DNA of 64,000 nt from SAR324 cluster bacterium (GCA_015231825.1 JADGAV010000009.1:66677-130676); one strand, 5' to 3'. Counted from the stretch's first letter, positions 36,395-46,099 are shown. The notes: generated by a model not told the origin, from the letters alone. Numbers and translations are program-made.

Positions 36395-39313
36395 TCATTT
36401 CTTCAGATAATCCTGGTATTCCAGTTGACGTTTTAAAAGGTCGTGGTTTTCAACAGCCAGTCTCTGCCAGAGAGGCAATGCGCCTAAAACCGATGCATCT
36501 GCCAAATTAAGATTCGGGTCAGAAGGAAGGAGTTTATTGAAAACTTCCAACGCTTTCGGTTCTCGTCCTGTTCGCTGATAAATGACTCCCATTTTGTACT
36601 GGGCCCATCGAATGCGTTCTAAAATGTCAGGGTGTTCACTATTTTCATACATGGAAATAGCTGTTTGGTATTTTTCGAGTGCTTCTGTATCTCGCTGCAT
36701 TTCGAACAACATATCGGATTTCAAAAAGTAACTGAGTGCGATATAAAACGGAACATCAGTGCCGACTTCCCCCACAACTGGATGAAAATAGTGCCGAGGT
36801 ATTTGGCTATAGGCCTGTTCTGCTTCGGCATGCCTTCCTAAGTCCTGATACAAGTTACCCAATTCATAGTAAAGTTCGGGGACAACTTCTGCTCTCAGCG
36901 GGTCATTTTGTGTCCCTTGAGTGTACTGGCGGATCGTGTGTTCATAAACTTTAATCGCTTCAAGGTACTCTCGTCCCTGCTTGTAGACGGATGCCAGCTG
37001 CTTGTTGGCATCTGCATTATAGTTGCTTTCCGGGAAATCCCTGATAAAGCGGATCAAGGCTTCTCTTGCTTCATCGACACTCCCTTTTTCTGCCAGGGCA
37101 ATGGCTTCCTGGAAGTGGCTCAATTCTTTTAAGGGGCTGTCTCCTCTGTTGCTGAGAAATTTAAAAACATCAATTGAATCATCAAATAATCCCAACTCCT
37201 GATATGAAATCCCCACCTGAAATAAAGTGGTGTCAAAACGAAATTTTGATAGATATTTCTCCTTAAAATCTTTGTAAACCCCAACCACTCCCAAATAATC
37301 TTTTTCAAGAAAATGCTGGTCAACCAAACCTTTCAGATTTTCATCAATGTTTTCTTGAATGATGCCTCTGCGGACATAGCGATTGTTGGGAAATTTTTGG
37401 GTGAACTCCTCGAGCGCTTTGATGGCTTCCTGATAATGTCCAAATAGGGTGAGCGTCAACCCTTTCCTTAAATAGGCTTCTTCTTTTAACGGAGAGTCGG
37501 ATTTGAGATTAATAATGCTTTCGTAAACTTTCAATGCTTCTTTGTAGTCTTCAGAGTAGGGGCGTTGGGCTTGAATATTAGCTTTTCGAAGCTGCCCGAG
37601 GATGGCGACATCCTGCTTGAAGCTGGTGGCTGCTTTTTCGTAAACCTGGATTGCTTCTTCTTCTTTCCCTTCATCTCTTAAAAAATCGCCTAAACGGAGC
37701 GCTACCAATTTGGAAAAATCAGCATCAGGGTGCTTTTGGAGGAGAAGGTTGAACACTTCACGTGCTGTGGCGAAATCAGCAGTTTCGTAGTAGGTTTCTC
37801 CCATCCGGAATAAAAGTCCTGGATCTCTTTCAGGATAGTTGACATCGATATTTCTTGCACGATCAAAGCCTTCTCGCGCCTTTGAAAATTCGCGCAAATT
37901 ATAATAGGCCTCTGCCATTTTATAATGGGCAGGTGCTACATGGTCTTCCCTTGCTCCTGCACGTAAATATTCTCTAAAAGAATCGATTGCCGATTTCCAT
38001 TCATGACGATCGACTTCACCCACGGCCCTCCAGAAATTGGCTTCTGCAGCTTCCAGTGTATCTGGAAATTTTTTCTGTAAAATATCAAAGGTTTGATTGG
38101 CATCGTCGTAAAACTGCATATTCCGATAACTCTGCCCAATTTGTAAATAGGCATGTGGGAGTAAATCACCAATCTCAGAATTGTTTGCTGTCGCCACTCG
38201 AATTGCTGTTTCGTAGGCAGAGATTGCCTGATGGTAATTGGTTGCATTGGCTTTTTGCAAAATTTCGTAAAGAGCGTCGGCCCTGCGAAATAATGATTGA
38301 ATAGCGAGGAGGTCCAATGGTTCATCTTCAACGTCCGACTGCTGAGATTTTCCCAGTTTATACGTTTCCAAAAAGAGTTCCAGGGCTTGTTCGTTTTCTC
38401 CTTGCTGCAGTGCGCCTTCGGCAAGATTGTAGCTTTCCTTGATTGCATTTCGGCGCTTGGCACTTTCGATTCTCTTTTTGAGGTCGGCCTTTTTTTGTTC
38501 CTCGGTCATTTCTGCTTCCGGCACTGCCTGTTCTTCTGGGAGGGGAGCACCGGCTTCCCCGAAAAAGTCGATAATCCAGCGAGGAGGATCCAGCTGGTAC
38601 ATTTCCTTAACGTCCATTTTTCCCGTGGATTGAATTGTGACAAATGTCTGGTTGGCATCTGTTTCCATTTTGTCAAAACGAATGCGAGGGTCAGGCTTTG
38701 TTTGTTTGATTTCCAAGCCGGGAACAGGATGGGTGTCGGAAAAACGAATTGTGGTCACTCTTTGATCTTTGTCTTGACGAAAAAACATCCGCGGCTGCTG
38801 TGAGCGGACAAAGAAAAAAGTTGCTCTTGAAAAATTGGGTGGATGGTTGCTGAAACGGACATCCTTTAGTTGAAGTGCTGGAGGAACCGGAGGCGGTTCT
38901 AGAGGTTCTATGTCAATTTTTTGACGAAGTTCGACGGTCAGGACATGAGGCTGATTGTTTTTAACCGCATAGATGAGGTCAGGAATTCTAGTCTTGAATT
39001 GGACCCAAATATCATCGGCCTCCGGAGTGAACCGGATCCCTTCCAACATAGGGTCGTTGTATAAATGTTCGCTCTGATCTTTTTGAAACCCGAGCTGAGC
39101 GTTCATGAATTTTAATAAAAGAGTCTTCCTCTTCAGATTTTCATGTATTTGATAGATAGGAAGTGAATCGAAGTACAACAGCACGTTGAGTTGTTGGCCA
39201 ATCCGCTGAAGTTCGACCTTGTTTACTGAAGACTCTGCCCCTTGTAGATCAGACACGGCAGGCAAAATGATCCAACTTAAGATCCAAAACACCCGGAATT
39301 GAAATTTTCTCAT
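36395..39313 (-). CDS. large periplasmic TPR repeat protein with AMIN-like N terminus
   Basis: This 972-residue exported protein has a signal peptide (VFWILSWIILPAVSDLQGA). Residues 30-130 contain a strand-rich segment reminiscent of AMIN domains (LNVLLYFDSLPIYQIHENLK), and a second such segment spans about 160-250. A charged helical stretch at 265-300 follows. From about residue 300 to the end there are many TPR-like units with the spacing of BamD/YbgF-type repeats, for example AYYNLREFSKAREGFDRA, TYYETADFATAREVFNLLL and VYQRTGREPKALEVFNKLL. AMIN plus TPR suggests binding to peptidoglycan or envelope machinery, and similar proteins accompany motility and pilus systems. It is a single gene, convergent with the small TPR gene. 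Confidence 0.75.
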   Translation of the reverse strand: MRKFQFRVFWILSWIILPAVSDLQGAESSVNKVELQRIGQQLNVLLYFDSLPIYQIHENLKRKTLLLKFMNAQLGFQKDQSEHLYNDPMLEGIRFTPEADDIWVQFKTRIPDLIYAVKNNQPHVLTVELRQKIDIEPLEPPPVPPALQLKDVRFSNHPPNFSRATFFFVRSQQPRMFFRQDKDQRVTTIRFSDTHPVPGLEIKQTKPDPRIRFDKMETDANQTFVTIQSTGKMDVKEMYQLDPPRWIIDFFGEAGAPLPEEQAVPEAEMTEEQKKADLKKRIESAKRRNAIKESYNLAEGALQQGENEQALELFLETYKLGKSQQSDVEDEPLDLLAIQSLFRRADALYEILQKANATNYHQAISAYETAIRVATANNSEIGDLLPHAYLQIGQSYRNMQFYDDANQTFDILQKKFPDTLEAAEANFWRAVGEVDRHEWKSAIDSFREYLRAGAREDHVAPAHYKMAEAYYNLREFSKAREGFDRARNIDVNYPERDPGLLFRMGETYYETADFATAREVFNLLLQKHPDADFSKLVALRLGDFLRDEGKEEEAIQVYEKAATSFKQDVAILGQLRKANIQAQRPYSEDYKEALKVYESIINLKSDSPLKEEAYLRKGLTLTLFGHYQEAIKALEEFTQKFPNNRYVRRGIIQENIDENLKGLVDQHFLEKDYLGVVGVYKDFKEKYLSKFRFDTTLFQVGISYQELGLFDDSIDVFKFLSNRGDSPLKELSHFQEAIALAEKGSVDEAREALIRFIRDFPESNYNADANKQLASVYKQGREYLEAIKVYEHTIRQYTQGTQNDPLRAEVVPELYYELGNLYQDLGRHAEAEQAYSQIPRHYFHPVVGEVGTDVPFYIALSYFLKSDMLFEMQRDTEALEKYQTAISMYENSEHPDILERIRWAQYKMGVIYQRTGREPKALEVFNKLLPSDPNLNLADASVLGALPLWQRLAVENHDLLKRQLEYQDYLKK

Positions 39314-39493
39314 GAATTTCCTGAACTTTGGAAAAAATGGTATCGGATTCGTCTCATAATGCCAAATGGATTGCTAAATCAAAAACTGGCGCTGAGAACT
39401 TACGGTAAATACCTACCCTCTTTAGAATCATAGAATTATCATGCCATTTGCGCAGTTTTTCAAATCCTTGTTCGAAAATTGTTGGTCTGCCGA

Positions 39494-40216
39494 TCACATA
39501 CGGCGACCAAACCAAATCACTCTCCCCAAAACCTGCAGATTTTCCAGGGCCTCTTTTTGAACAATTTGCTCTTTATAGGCGACATTGTCGCTGCGAATAA
39601 GCAGCGATCCGTCATACATCGACTGGAGTCGTTTGGCGATCAAGAGATCTTCCAATCTCAGAATATAGATAGAATCCTTTTTTACACGTGTTTCAGATAG
39701 ATCGACGAGAAGCAAATCTCCGTTTTTGATTGTCGGTTCCATGGAATCACCGTCTGCTGTGATCAGTGCCAGATCAGGGGCTTCTGCCCTCAAGTTGTTT
39801 TGCACCCATTCTTTTTTGAAAGCGAGGTAATCGACAACCTGTTCACTGTTGATAATCGCCCCATAGCCTGCGCTGGCCTGAACATCATAGCGAGGAACCA
39901 TGACAAAATTATTGGCGAATTGTGCTGATGAAGATTCTCCTCTGGAACCAAATTGTGCCATCATTTCTTCGTCTTCCAGGACATACCGTGCTGATTCCTC
40001 TAAAAACGGAGCTCCTTCTCCTGTTAGCAGCCAGTTGACGTTGATTCCATATTTTACGTTTAATGCTAACAGATATTTAAATGTCGGTTTGCCTCGTCCT
40101 TTGCATATGTCTGTGATCTGTGCAGGCGTCTTTCCGGTACTTTTTGCAAATTTTGTCTTGCTAACTTCGGTGTTTTCAATGATAAATTCGAAACGTCTAG
40201 GAAAATCATTCAGCAT
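39494..40216 (-). CDS. S24-type self-cleaving repressor (CI/LexA-like)
   Basis: A 240-residue regulator. An N-terminal HTH occupies about 8-66 (KTKFAKSTGKTPAQITDICKG, then YGINVNWLLTGEG, the phage CI-type ending). A linker and a peptidase S24 domain follow from about 105. Seen: cleavage site Ala116-Gly117 in VQASAGYGA, catalytic Ser158 in DGDSMEPTIKNGDLLLVD, and catalytic Lys195 in LLIAKRLQ. Such repressors are usually inactivated by RecA-stimulated self-cleavage during DNA damage. No phage genes are adjacent, so it looks like a chromosomal regulator. It is divergent from parE; a palindrome lies 93 bases upstream. Confidence 0.9.
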   Translation of the reverse strand: MLNDFPRRFEFIIENTEVSKTKFAKSTGKTPAQITDICKGRGKPTFKYLLALNVKYGINVNWLLTGEGAPFLEESARYVLEDEEMMAQFGSRGESSSAQFANNFVMVPRYDVQASAGYGAIINSEQVVDYLAFKKEWVQNNLRAEAPDLALITADGDSMEPTIKNGDLLLVDLSETRVKKDSIYILRLEDLLIAKRLQSMYDGSLLIRSDNVAYKEQIVQKEALENLQVLGRVIWFGRRM

Positions 40217-40576
40217 TTTGCTTCTCTATTTAAAATTTCTCTTGTTTATTAATTTCTAATTAATTAATTTATGTTAAAACTTAAATAAAGTCATAAGCAA
40301 GCATAAAATGTAAAAAGTGAGTTTTACATCGAAATCCATTTGTCTAAATAACTTCGTTTGCCATGGAGGTCCTATCCCAGTTTTTTGCGACTCATCCTCC
40401 TCAAGTTCTGTGTGATTAAGAAAATTTGAAATAGCTAAATACCGGTTAGATATCAAAAGTCTTTCTGAAATTTTTCCGAGTTCTCTAGGATGGAGGACGG
40501 CATCACTGATTCTCTTATTTTCCAAATATCCGGTATGTCTAACCCTGCCTGTCAATCAATCAACAAGAGTAGTGCA
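40217..40576. other. divergent intergenic region, S24 repressor / parE
   Basis: About 360 bases, strongly AT-rich near the repressor start (TAATTAATTAATT). It contains the palindrome at 40309-40328. A frame on the minus strand (40274-40555, 93 codons) is open and reads plausibly but matches no family, has no clear start signal and runs over the likely control region. It is therefore not called a gene. Confidence 0.5.
40309..40328. promoter_or_regulatory. candidate operator of the S24 repressor
   Basis: TGTAAAA (40309-40315), a six-base spacer AGTGAG, and TTTTACA (40322-40328). The arms are perfectly complementary and the element is 20 bases long, a typical size for a dimeric HTH regulator. 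It sits between the repressor gene and the topoisomerase operon. Confidence 0.45.
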
Positions 40577-42391
40577 ATGACTGTACAAGCATCAAGGAAT
40601 GTCTATGATGAAAGTAAAATCAAAACACTTTCTTCATTGGAGCACATTCGACTTCGTCCAGGGATGTATATCGGCCGTCTGGGCAACGGCAGCAATCAAA
40701 ATGACGGAATCTATGTTTTGGTCAAAGAGATTGTCGATAATACGATCGATGAGCACATTATGGGGCATGGCAATCGTGTCAATGTATTCATTGAGGACAA
40801 TCGGATAAAAGTTCGTGATTTCGGCCGGGGAATTCCTCTTGGGAAAGTCGTTGAGTGTGTTTCCATCATCAATACCGGGGCCAAGTATAATGACGATGTT
40901 TTTCAATTCAGTATTGGGCTGAATGGCGTGGGAACAAAGGCAGTCAATTCACTGGCCACGATTTTTAAGATTACTTCCTATCGGGAAGGGAAAAAAGTAT
41001 CAGCAGAATTTGCGAGAGGACGTTTGACGAGTCCGGCTCGGGAAAGTGCTTCAGAAGAACCAAACGGAACTTTGGTGGAGTTTGAACCCGATGCAGAAAT
41101 ATTTTCCAATTTTTCTTTCCAGTATGACTATGTTAAAAAGCTCCTAAAAAATTATTCGTATCTGAATAGCGAATTGAGCCTGTATCTGAACAAGGAAAGG
41201 TTTCGGGCAAAGCGCGGTTTGCTGGATTTGCTGACAGAAGAAGTCGGTGATTGCAGTTTGTATGAAATTGTTCATCATAAGGAAGAGAGGATTGAGTTTT
41301 CGATCACTCATACAGATGATTACGGAGAGAACTATTTCAGCTATGTCAATGGGCACTTTACAAGTGATGGAGGTACTCATCTCAGTGCATTTCGTGAAGG
41401 AATTTTAAAAGCGATCAATGAGTTTTATAAAGGCAGCTACCAGGGGCCGGATGCTCGTGACGGGATTGTAGGTGCGGTTGCTGTTCGAATCAAAGAACCC
41501 ATTTTTGAATCGCAGACTAAAAACAAGTTGGGCAACACGGATATAAAAGGATGGATTGTTTCTGCGACCAAGGAGGCTTTTGTTGATTATTTGTATAAAA
41601 ACCCGAAAGTTGCAGAAAGACTGCATAAAAAAGTACAGACCAATGAGCGTTTGCGCAAAGAGTTGATGAACGTTAAAAAAGCAGTGCGTGATCGGGCAAA
41701 AAAAACAGCGTTGGTGATTCCAAAATTGAAGGACTGTAAATTCCATCTAGGAGGAAAAGATCCCAGAGGCGGCGACAGTATGATATTTCTGACTGAAGGC
41801 GATTCTGCCGGAGGCAGTCTCGTCAGTTGCCGAGATGTGATGACGCAGGCGATTTACTGCCTGAAGGGAAAGCCGTTGAATTGCTGGAATTTGGGACGCG
41901 AGGTGATTTATAAAAATGAGGAACTCTACAACATGATGAAGGCGCTTGGAATTGAAGATTCCATCAGTGATCTGCGATACAATAAAGTAATTATTGCTAC
42001 GGATGCAGATCAGGATGGGTTCCATATTCGCAACCTGCTCCTGACCTTTTTTCTTCACTACTTTGAAGGCCTGGTGATTGAAGGGCATGTCCATATTTTG
42101 GAAACCCCCCTGTTTCGTGTGAGAAATTCAAAAATCACTCAATATTGTTATTCAGAACAGGAAAAGAATGCGGCAGTAGAGAAACTTAAAAAGGGAAAAC
42201 AGCTCGAAATTACTCGCTTCAAGGGATTGGGGGAAATTTCTCCTAAAGAATTTGGTCAATTCATCGGGCCCGATATCCGTTTGACTCGGGTAGGAGTGGA
42301 ACATATCCATAACATCCGGGAGTTGCTCACCTTTTATATGGGAAAAAACACAGAGGTTCGCAAACACTACATTATGGAAAATTTGATTTAG
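40577..42391 (+). CDS. parE: DNA topoisomerase IV subunit B-like (ParE/GyrB), Bacteroidota-type
   Basis: ATPase subunit of a type IIA topoisomerase, probably for decatenation. It is about 604 residues from ATG 40577. Seen: GHKL ATPase motifs VKEIVDNTIDEHI, VRDFGRGIPLG and GLNGVGTKAVNSL; the Lys loop region QTKNKLGN; and TOPRIM acidic residues LTEGDSAGGS and ATDADQDGFHIRNLLL. The start of the protein (EHIRLRPGMYIGRLGNGSNQNDGIYVLVKE) is the form found in Bacteroidota rather than proteobacterial ParE. In-frame codons at 40490 and 40535 are alternatives. It is followed by parC after 12 bases. A canonical gyrA/gyrB pair is not in the window. Confidence 0.9.
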   Translation: MTVQASRNVYDESKIKTLSSLEHIRLRPGMYIGRLGNGSNQNDGIYVLVKEIVDNTIDEHIMGHGNRVNVFIEDNRIKVRDFGRGIPLGKVVECVSIINTGAKYNDDVFQFSIGLNGVGTKAVNSLATIFKITSYREGKKVSAEFARGRLTSPARESASEEPNGTLVEFEPDAEIFSNFSFQYDYVKKLLKNYSYLNSELSLYLNKERFRAKRGLLDLLTEEVGDCSLYEIVHHKEERIEFSITHTDDYGENYFSYVNGHFTSDGGTHLSAFREGILKAINEFYKGSYQGPDARDGIVGAVAVRIKEPIFESQTKNKLGNTDIKGWIVSATKEAFVDYLYKNPKVAERLHKKVQTNERLRKELMNVKKAVRDRAKKTALVIPKLKDCKFHLGGKDPRGGDSMIFLTEGDSAGGSLVSCRDVMTQAIYCLKGKPLNCWNLGREVIYKNEELYNMMKALGIEDSISDLRYNKVIIATDADQDGFHIRNLLLTFFLHYFEGLVIEGHVHILETPLFRVRNSKITQYCYSEQEKNAAVEKLKKGKQLEITRFKGLGEISPKEFGQFIGPDIRLTRVGVEHIHNIRELLTFYMGKNTEVRKHYIMENLI

Positions 42392-42403
42392 GGAGCCGGG
42401 GTT

Positions 42404-44356
42404 ATGCAATATTTGAAGCCGATGATAGAAAAAAACTTTCTGGAGTATGCTTCCTATGTAATCAAAGATCGCGCAATTCCCCATGTCAATGATGGGTGCA
42501 AACCGGTTCAGCGCCGTATTCTGCACACCATGATGAAAATGGATGATGGGAAATTCAACAAAGTGGCCAACATCATTGGTGATACAATGAAACTGCATCC
42601 GCATGGAGACGCTTCGATTGGGGCCGCTTTGGTGGTGATGGCAAATAAGGAATATTTCATCGAGAAACAAGGAAATTTCGGCAATCTCCTGACCGGCGAT
42701 CCCGCTTCTGCACCCCGCTACATTGAAGCACGTTTGACTCCCCTGGCTAAAGAAGTCTTATTCAATCCCGAATTGACGGAGATGGAAGATAGCTACGACG
42801 GGCGCAATCAAGAACCGCTGGTGCTGCCGTGTAAGATTCCCAATATACTATTGCTGGGCTCTGAAGGAATTGCGGTGGGGATGGCCACTTCGATACTTCC
42901 TCATAATTTCAATGAAGTTTTAAAAGCGCAGATCGCCTTTTTAAAAGAAGAACCCTTTGAGCTTTTTCCCGATTTTTTGACGGGTGGGCAAATGGATGTG
43001 AGTCAATATCAGGATGGAAATGGAAAAGTCAAAGTGCGAGCCTGCATTGAAGTTGTTGACGAAAAAACGGTTCTGATAAGCGATATTCCTTATGGAGTAA
43101 CCACGGAAACTTTGATTGCATCGATTCATGACGCTTCAACTAAAGGAAAATTGAAAATCTCTTCAATTGATGATTTTACGACCGACCGACCCGCCATCGA
43201 AATCAAAGCGGCCCGTGGGGTCAAAGCAGAAAGCCTGTTGAAACCCTTGTATGCATTTACGAATTGTGAAGTTTCTTTATCGCTCAATTTGCTCGTGATA
43301 TTGGACCGCTATCCGGTACAGATGAATGTCAGCACAGTTCTGCAACACAATACGAGGGGGTTGCTTGAAATCCTGGAAGCAGAATTGGAATTGGAGTTGA
43401 GCAAAAATGAGCGGAAATGGCATGAGAAAAAGTTGGAAGTTTTGTTTATTGAGCATCAGATCTATAAGCAAATCGAAGTCAGTGGGAGTTATGACATAGC
43501 AGTAGAAAAGATCGCAGCAGCATTTGTCCCATTTCATCAGGAATTTAAGCAGGAAGTTTCGGTTGACGACATTGAGAAGCTTTTAAATATCCCCATCAAA
43601 CGAATTTCGAAATTTGATTTGAAGAAAAATCAAAATGGACTGAAAGATTTGGAAAGGGAAATTCGGCGAATCCGACGCACTCTCAAAAATATTACTCAGT
43701 ATGCCATTGACTACCTCAATCAGTTGCTGGAAAAGTATGGAGATCAATTCCCCCGTAAAACGAAGTTGACCACATTTGAAGAAATCAAACTTAAAGAAAT
43801 TGCCATAACCAATCAAAAGGTTGGGTGGCAAGAAAGTGAGGGTTATTTAGGATCGAGTGTTAAAAGCGATATTCAATTTGAATGCTCAGATTATGACCGT
43901 TTGGTGATTTTTGAAAAAGATGGCACTTACCGGATTATTCGCGTTCCCGAAAAATTGTTTGTTGGAACGAATATTGAGCGAGTAGACAAAGTCGATTCGG
44001 AGGCAGTATTCAATTTGATTTATTTCATTGATTCCACTAAAATTTGTTATGCGAAAAGGTTTGTTGTCAAGGGTTTTATTCTGGATAAGGACTACGAACT
44101 CTTTCCCAAGGCAAAGGGAGCAAAGATTGCCCACCTGAGCGTGGGGGATGATGTTGTGATTGATGTACACTATGTCCCTGCTCCTCGCTTAAAAAAGCTC
44201 AGAGAAAAATTTGATTTCAGAAAATTGGCAATTAAGGGAATTGGCGCGAGAGGCAACCGGATCTCAACAAAACCGATTCGACGGGTCAAATCCACCGGAA
44301 AAAATCAAACTTCTGATGAAAGTTCTGAGGCAAAACAGTTGGATTTATTGAAATGA
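42404..44356 (+). CDS. parC: DNA topoisomerase IV subunit A-like (ParC/GyrA), Bacteroidota-type
   Basis: DNA-cutting subunit partnering the upstream ATPase. It has 650 residues, short because the C-terminal beta-pinwheel is reduced. Seen: YASYVIKDRAIPHVNDGCKPVQRRIL (helix-turn region), GDTMKLHPHGDASIGAAL, and the catalytic Tyr in SAPRYIEARLTPLA, where most GyrA/ParC have ARYTE. The coiled-coil and connector follow (LKDLEREIRRIRRTLKN). A basic, low-complexity tail ends the protein (KPIRRVKSTGKNQ). GGAG precedes the ATG. It is in one operon with parE and the DUF3127 gene. Confidence 0.9.
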   Translation: MQYLKPMIEKNFLEYASYVIKDRAIPHVNDGCKPVQRRILHTMMKMDDGKFNKVANIIGDTMKLHPHGDASIGAALVVMANKEYFIEKQGNFGNLLTGDPASAPRYIEARLTPLAKEVLFNPELTEMEDSYDGRNQEPLVLPCKIPNILLLGSEGIAVGMATSILPHNFNEVLKAQIAFLKEEPFELFPDFLTGGQMDVSQYQDGNGKVKVRACIEVVDEKTVLISDIPYGVTTETLIASIHDASTKGKLKISSIDDFTTDRPAIEIKAARGVKAESLLKPLYAFTNCEVSLSLNLLVILDRYPVQMNVSTVLQHNTRGLLEILEAELELELSKNERKWHEKKLEVLFIEHQIYKQIEVSGSYDIAVEKIAAAFVPFHQEFKQEVSVDDIEKLLNIPIKRISKFDLKKNQNGLKDLEREIRRIRRTLKNITQYAIDYLNQLLEKYGDQFPRKTKLTTFEEIKLKEIAITNQKVGWQESEGYLGSSVKSDIQFECSDYDRLVIFEKDGTYRIIRVPEKLFVGTNIERVDKVDSEAVFNLIYFIDSTKICYAKRFVVKGFILDKDYELFPKAKGAKIAHLSVGDDVVIDVHYVPAPRLKKLREKFDFRKLAIKGIGARGNRISTKPIRRVKSTGKNQTSDESSEAKQLDLLK

Positions 44357-44371
44357 CGGATAATAAATAAC

Positions 44372-44800
44372 ATGGAAATTCAAGCAAAAATAATCGAGTT
44401 ATTTGAGACCGTCGAGGTTTCTGACCGGTTCAGGAAGAGAGAATTCGTTGTAGAATTTGCAGAAAATCCTCAATACCCGGAATACATAAAATTTGAAATG
44501 GTCCAGGAAAAATGCGAATTGCTGGATCACTTTAAAATAGGAGATGAAATTGAGGTAAGTTTTAATCTAAAGGGGCGAAAATGGAATAGTCCCCAGGGAG
44601 AAGTTAAATACTTTAATTCACTCCAGGCATGGAAGCTGACACCAAAGAATAAGGAGCAGGACGCTGCAGGGAAAAGTCAGACAAATGTCGCTTCTCAACC
44701 CGCTTCAGCAACGCCGAATCCAGATACCTCTGAGCTTCCACCCGTGGATATCTATGAAGGCGAAACTGCGGAATATGACGAAGATGATCTTCCATTTTAA
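44372..44800 (+). CDS. DUF3127 OB-fold-like protein with SSB-type acidic tip
   Basis: This 142-residue protein of the DUF3127 family is known mainly from Bacteroidota. The N-terminal about 95 residues are strand-rich (IIELFETVEVSDRFRKREFV, then LDHFKIGDEIEVSFNLKGRK and YFNSLQAWKLTP), as in small OB folds. A flexible Ala/Ser/Pro linker follows. The last residues are YDEDDLPF, strongly like the C-terminal tip of single-stranded DNA-binding protein (DDDIPF), which recruits repair and replication enzymes. It lies 15 bases after parC. Inference: a nucleic-acid-binding partner in DNA metabolism. The family name is fairly certain; the role is not established. Confidence 0.8.
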   Translation: MEIQAKIIELFETVEVSDRFRKREFVVEFAENPQYPEYIKFEMVQEKCELLDHFKIGDEIEVSFNLKGRKWNSPQGEVKYFNSLQAWKLTPKNKEQDAAGKSQTNVASQPASATPNPDTSELPPVDIYEGETAEYDEDDLPF

Positions 44801-44854
44801 CCGAACTTTATCCTTTTGATGCCGACTGAGCTTGCCTCGCTTGGGAGCAAAGTG

Positions 44855-46099
44855 CTACCTGGCCCCCTGGTTTTTCTCTGTCGCATTTACCAGACAGGCC
44901 ATATTGCCATAGGGGTGCTTGTTTTCATGCATCAGCTGATGGGCGTGTCCGATTTGATCGAAGGAATAGGTCTCGGATAAACAGGGGTCGACCTTTTTTT
45001 CAATAATCAGTTGGTTGACTGCAGCGGCCTGATCATCGTTTGAAAGATGACTTCCCTGAAATCTTTTCTGCATCATCCAGTGATAACGTAAATCCATTGT
45101 GATGTTATAGCCGGTAGTGCCGGCACAAATGACGATCATTCCTCCTGTATCGCAGATAAAACCTGAAGTCGGCAAGGTTGATTCTCCAGGATGTTCAAAT
45201 ACGATACGGGGATTGACTCGTTCTCCAAGAATTTCCCAAATTGCTTTGCCAAACGAACGGGCTCCTTTTATCCACGGTCCATATTCCGGAGAGTTTGTGT
45301 TTGGCATTTGTCCCCAATGATTAAAATCTTTTCGATTGATTACTCCGACCGCTCCATGATCGAGACAGAATTGCCGTTTCTCTTCGTCTGAAATCACAGC
45401 AATCGCTCGACCTCCACACGCTCTTGTAATTTGTAGTGCCAAACTGCCCAGTCCTCCAGCGGCTCCCCAAACAAGCACCACGTCATTTTTTTCGATAATG
45501 TTGGGTTGCCAACCCATCAGCATTCGATAGGCTGTGGAGGCGCAAAGCATGTAACAGCCCGACTGTTCCCACGTCAAATGTTTGGGTTTACTTTTGAGTT
45601 GGTGTGACTGGGCCCGGGAGAATTGGCAGTAACTGCCGTAATTTGTTTGATACCCCCATATTCGGGTACTGGGCGCGAGCATGGGATCTTTTCCGGAAAG
45701 TACCCAGGGGTCATCCGGTTCCCACCAGCCGCTATGGACGACGACTTCGTCTCCCACTTTCCAATCGCCTACCTGATCTCCCACTTTCCAGACAATCCCG
45801 GAGCAATCGCTTCCACCTGCATGAAAATCTTCAGGTTCTCCCTTTTTCTGACGATCAGCAATCACGTCTACCGGATAACCAAGGGCGGCCCAGACATTGT
45901 TGTAGTTGATTCCACTGGCCATCACATAGACCAAAACGTCTTTCGGGCCGATTTTCGGAGTGGGAATCACTTCACGTTTCCAGGCATCCCTGGGTTCTCC
46001 AAATCGATCCTGACGAACCAGGAAAGCGTGCATTTTCTCAGGAACTGCTCCCAATTCGATCGTTTCTCCCAGTTCGTAAATTTCTTTTACTGCAGACAT
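44855..46099 (-). CDS. ccr: crotonyl-CoA carboxylase/reductase
   Basis: Reductively carboxylates crotonyl-CoA to ethylmalonyl-CoA with NADPH and CO2, the key step of the ethylmalonyl-CoA pathway and a source of extender units. It has 414 residues of the MDR superfamily. Seen: ASGINYNNVWAALG, FHAGGSDCSGIVWKVG, TNYGSYCQFSRAQSHQLKSK, LTWEQSGCYMLCASTAYRML, the Rossmann motif VWGAAGGLGSLALQ, and FQGSHLSNDDQA. The Asn, Glu (WE) and His (GSH) assigned to CO2 binding in studied Ccr enzymes are present, arguing against a plain reductase. The ATG at 46099 has GGAG eight bases upstream, better than the frame-open start at 46171. No other pathway gene is nearby. Confidence 0.93.
   Translation of the reverse strand: MSAVKEIYELGETIELGAVPEKMHAFLVRQDRFGEPRDAWKREVIPTPKIGPKDVLVYVMASGINYNNVWAALGYPVDVIADRQKKGEPEDFHAGGSDCSGIVWKVGDQVGDWKVGDEVVVHSGWWEPDDPWVLSGKDPMLAPSTRIWGYQTNYGSYCQFSRAQSHQLKSKPKHLTWEQSGCYMLCASTAYRMLMGWQPNIIEKNDVVLVWGAAGGLGSLALQITRACGGRAIAVISDEEKRQFCLDHGAVGVINRKDFNHWGQMPNTNSPEYGPWIKGARSFGKAIWEILGERVNPRIVFEHPGESTLPTSGFICDTGGMIVICAGTTGYNITMDLRYHWMMQKRFQGSHLSNDDQAAAVNQLIIEKKVDPCLSETYSFDQIGHAHQLMHENKHPYGNMACLVNATEKNQGAR

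Noticed and set aside
40274..40555. 93-codon minus-strand frame upstream of parE
   Set aside because: No family similarity, no clear start signal, and it covers the probable operator and promoter region; left as an unproven frame.
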